Below are positions 63,882-64,000 of a stretch of DNA of 64,000 bases, one piece after another; position 1 is the stretch's first letter; each line of letters begins with the position of its first letter. This DNA is from Oscillibacter sp. MSJ-31 (GTDB lineage Bacteria > Bacillota > Clostridia > Oscillospirales > Oscillospiraceae), in the NCBI RefSeq assembly GCF_018918025.1, contig NZ_JAHLPT010000008.1:28966-92965 (forward strand). The letters are read 5' to 3'. The translations under genes were made by a program, and so were the position numbers. Under the pieces are notes generated by a model that was not told where the DNA came from, made no database searches, and saw only the letters and a program-made list of their open reading frames with translations.

Positions 63882-64000
63882 TTATGCCTTCTTATTCTTG
63901 TCACCCGTAAACGGGTCTGCATATTCTTTGATGCTGATCTGATCCGCAGCGTAATCCTCCTCAAGTTGATTTCGGATATACTCCGCTATGATCTTTTTGT
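63882..64000 (-). CDS. IS200/IS605 family transposase TnpA, C-terminal part (runs off the window)
   Basis: The minus strand reads AEYIRNQLEEDYAADQISIK, then EYADPFTGDKNKKA and stop. The pattern IRxYIxxQxxxD...QxSxKEYxDPFxG is the end of IS200-type HUH Y1 transposases. Only 38 codons lie in the window, so the active site cannot be seen. Confidence 0.75.
   Translation of the reverse strand, partial: KKIIAEYIRNQLEEDYAADQISIKEYADPFTGDKNKKA

Overview
The window looks like a chromosomal segment from a GC-rich gut member of the Oscillospiraceae / Clostridium leptum-type Bacillota. The grounds are high GC in most genes, strong AGGAGG ribosome sites, an IreB protein, a Gram-positive type IV pilus without secretin, a LexA of Bacillus type, and many families typical of gut Clostridia (DUF3793, DUF6110, CD1871A, Trep_Strep/MptD). 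Gene calls use the standard bacterial code. Two tRNA genes (Pro-GGG, Leu-UAG) are present. I see no rRNA and no CRISPR.

Region 1 (1-19.3 kb) is a metal and redox region. It starts with the end of a 4Fe-4S/CD1871A locus and a divergent two-component system. A six-gene minus-strand block follows: TetR regulator, two ABC half-transporters, an MptD-type S component, EcfT and a double EcfA, resembling siderophore-type importers. Next come a frameshifted flavodoxin with DUF3793, a P1B-type ATPase with the small protein DUF6110, a methyltransferase operon that includes a methyltransferase-ZIP chimera, and a Fur-ferritin operon. A plus-strand redox operon follows (rhodanese lipoprotein, Rrf2 regulator, thioredoxin, thioredoxin reductase). 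The same palindrome, GTTAG-N6-CTAAC, stands before three of these transcription units and suggests a shared metal regulon.

Region 2 (19.3-22.4 kb) is AT-rich and scarred: a small membrane protein, a truncated peroxiredoxin, a PadR/DUF2812 pair, a 5'-truncated DUF4300 gene joined to an Ig-like lipoprotein-type gene, and tRNA-Pro.

Region 3 (22.4-33 kb) is mostly core-type genes: two MATE transporters, a membrane metallophosphoesterase, an EamA transporter, a sigma factor with a membrane sensor partner, an HD nucleotidase, MtaB and a cysteine desulfurase.

Region 4 (33-47.9 kb) is one minus-strand type IV pilus operon: pilB, pilC, pilA, pilD, pilM, pilN, pilO, then a 2147-residue prepilin that carries GLUG repeats and Ig-like ends, then three more prepilin-like proteins. 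Its leader holds a clear c-di-GMP-I (GEMM-I) riboswitch followed by a terminator, and PilB carries an MshEN-type N-terminus, so c-di-GMP probably acts at two levels. This pilus with a giant adhesin-like prepilin is the most striking system in the window.

Region 5 (47.9-64 kb) holds housekeeping genes: rlmD, an MBL-fold RNase, secA followed by a 122-bp tandem repeat that re-uses the secA tail, pgeF with a solute-binding lipoprotein, lexA, a MoxR/VWA pair, ireB and tRNA-Leu. It also has a truncated gltS joined to a foreign gene end, and at the edge an IS200/IS605-type transposase. Several gene-end joins across the window (ZIP, DUF4300, gltS, peroxiredoxin) point to repeated deletion, or less likely to assembly error.
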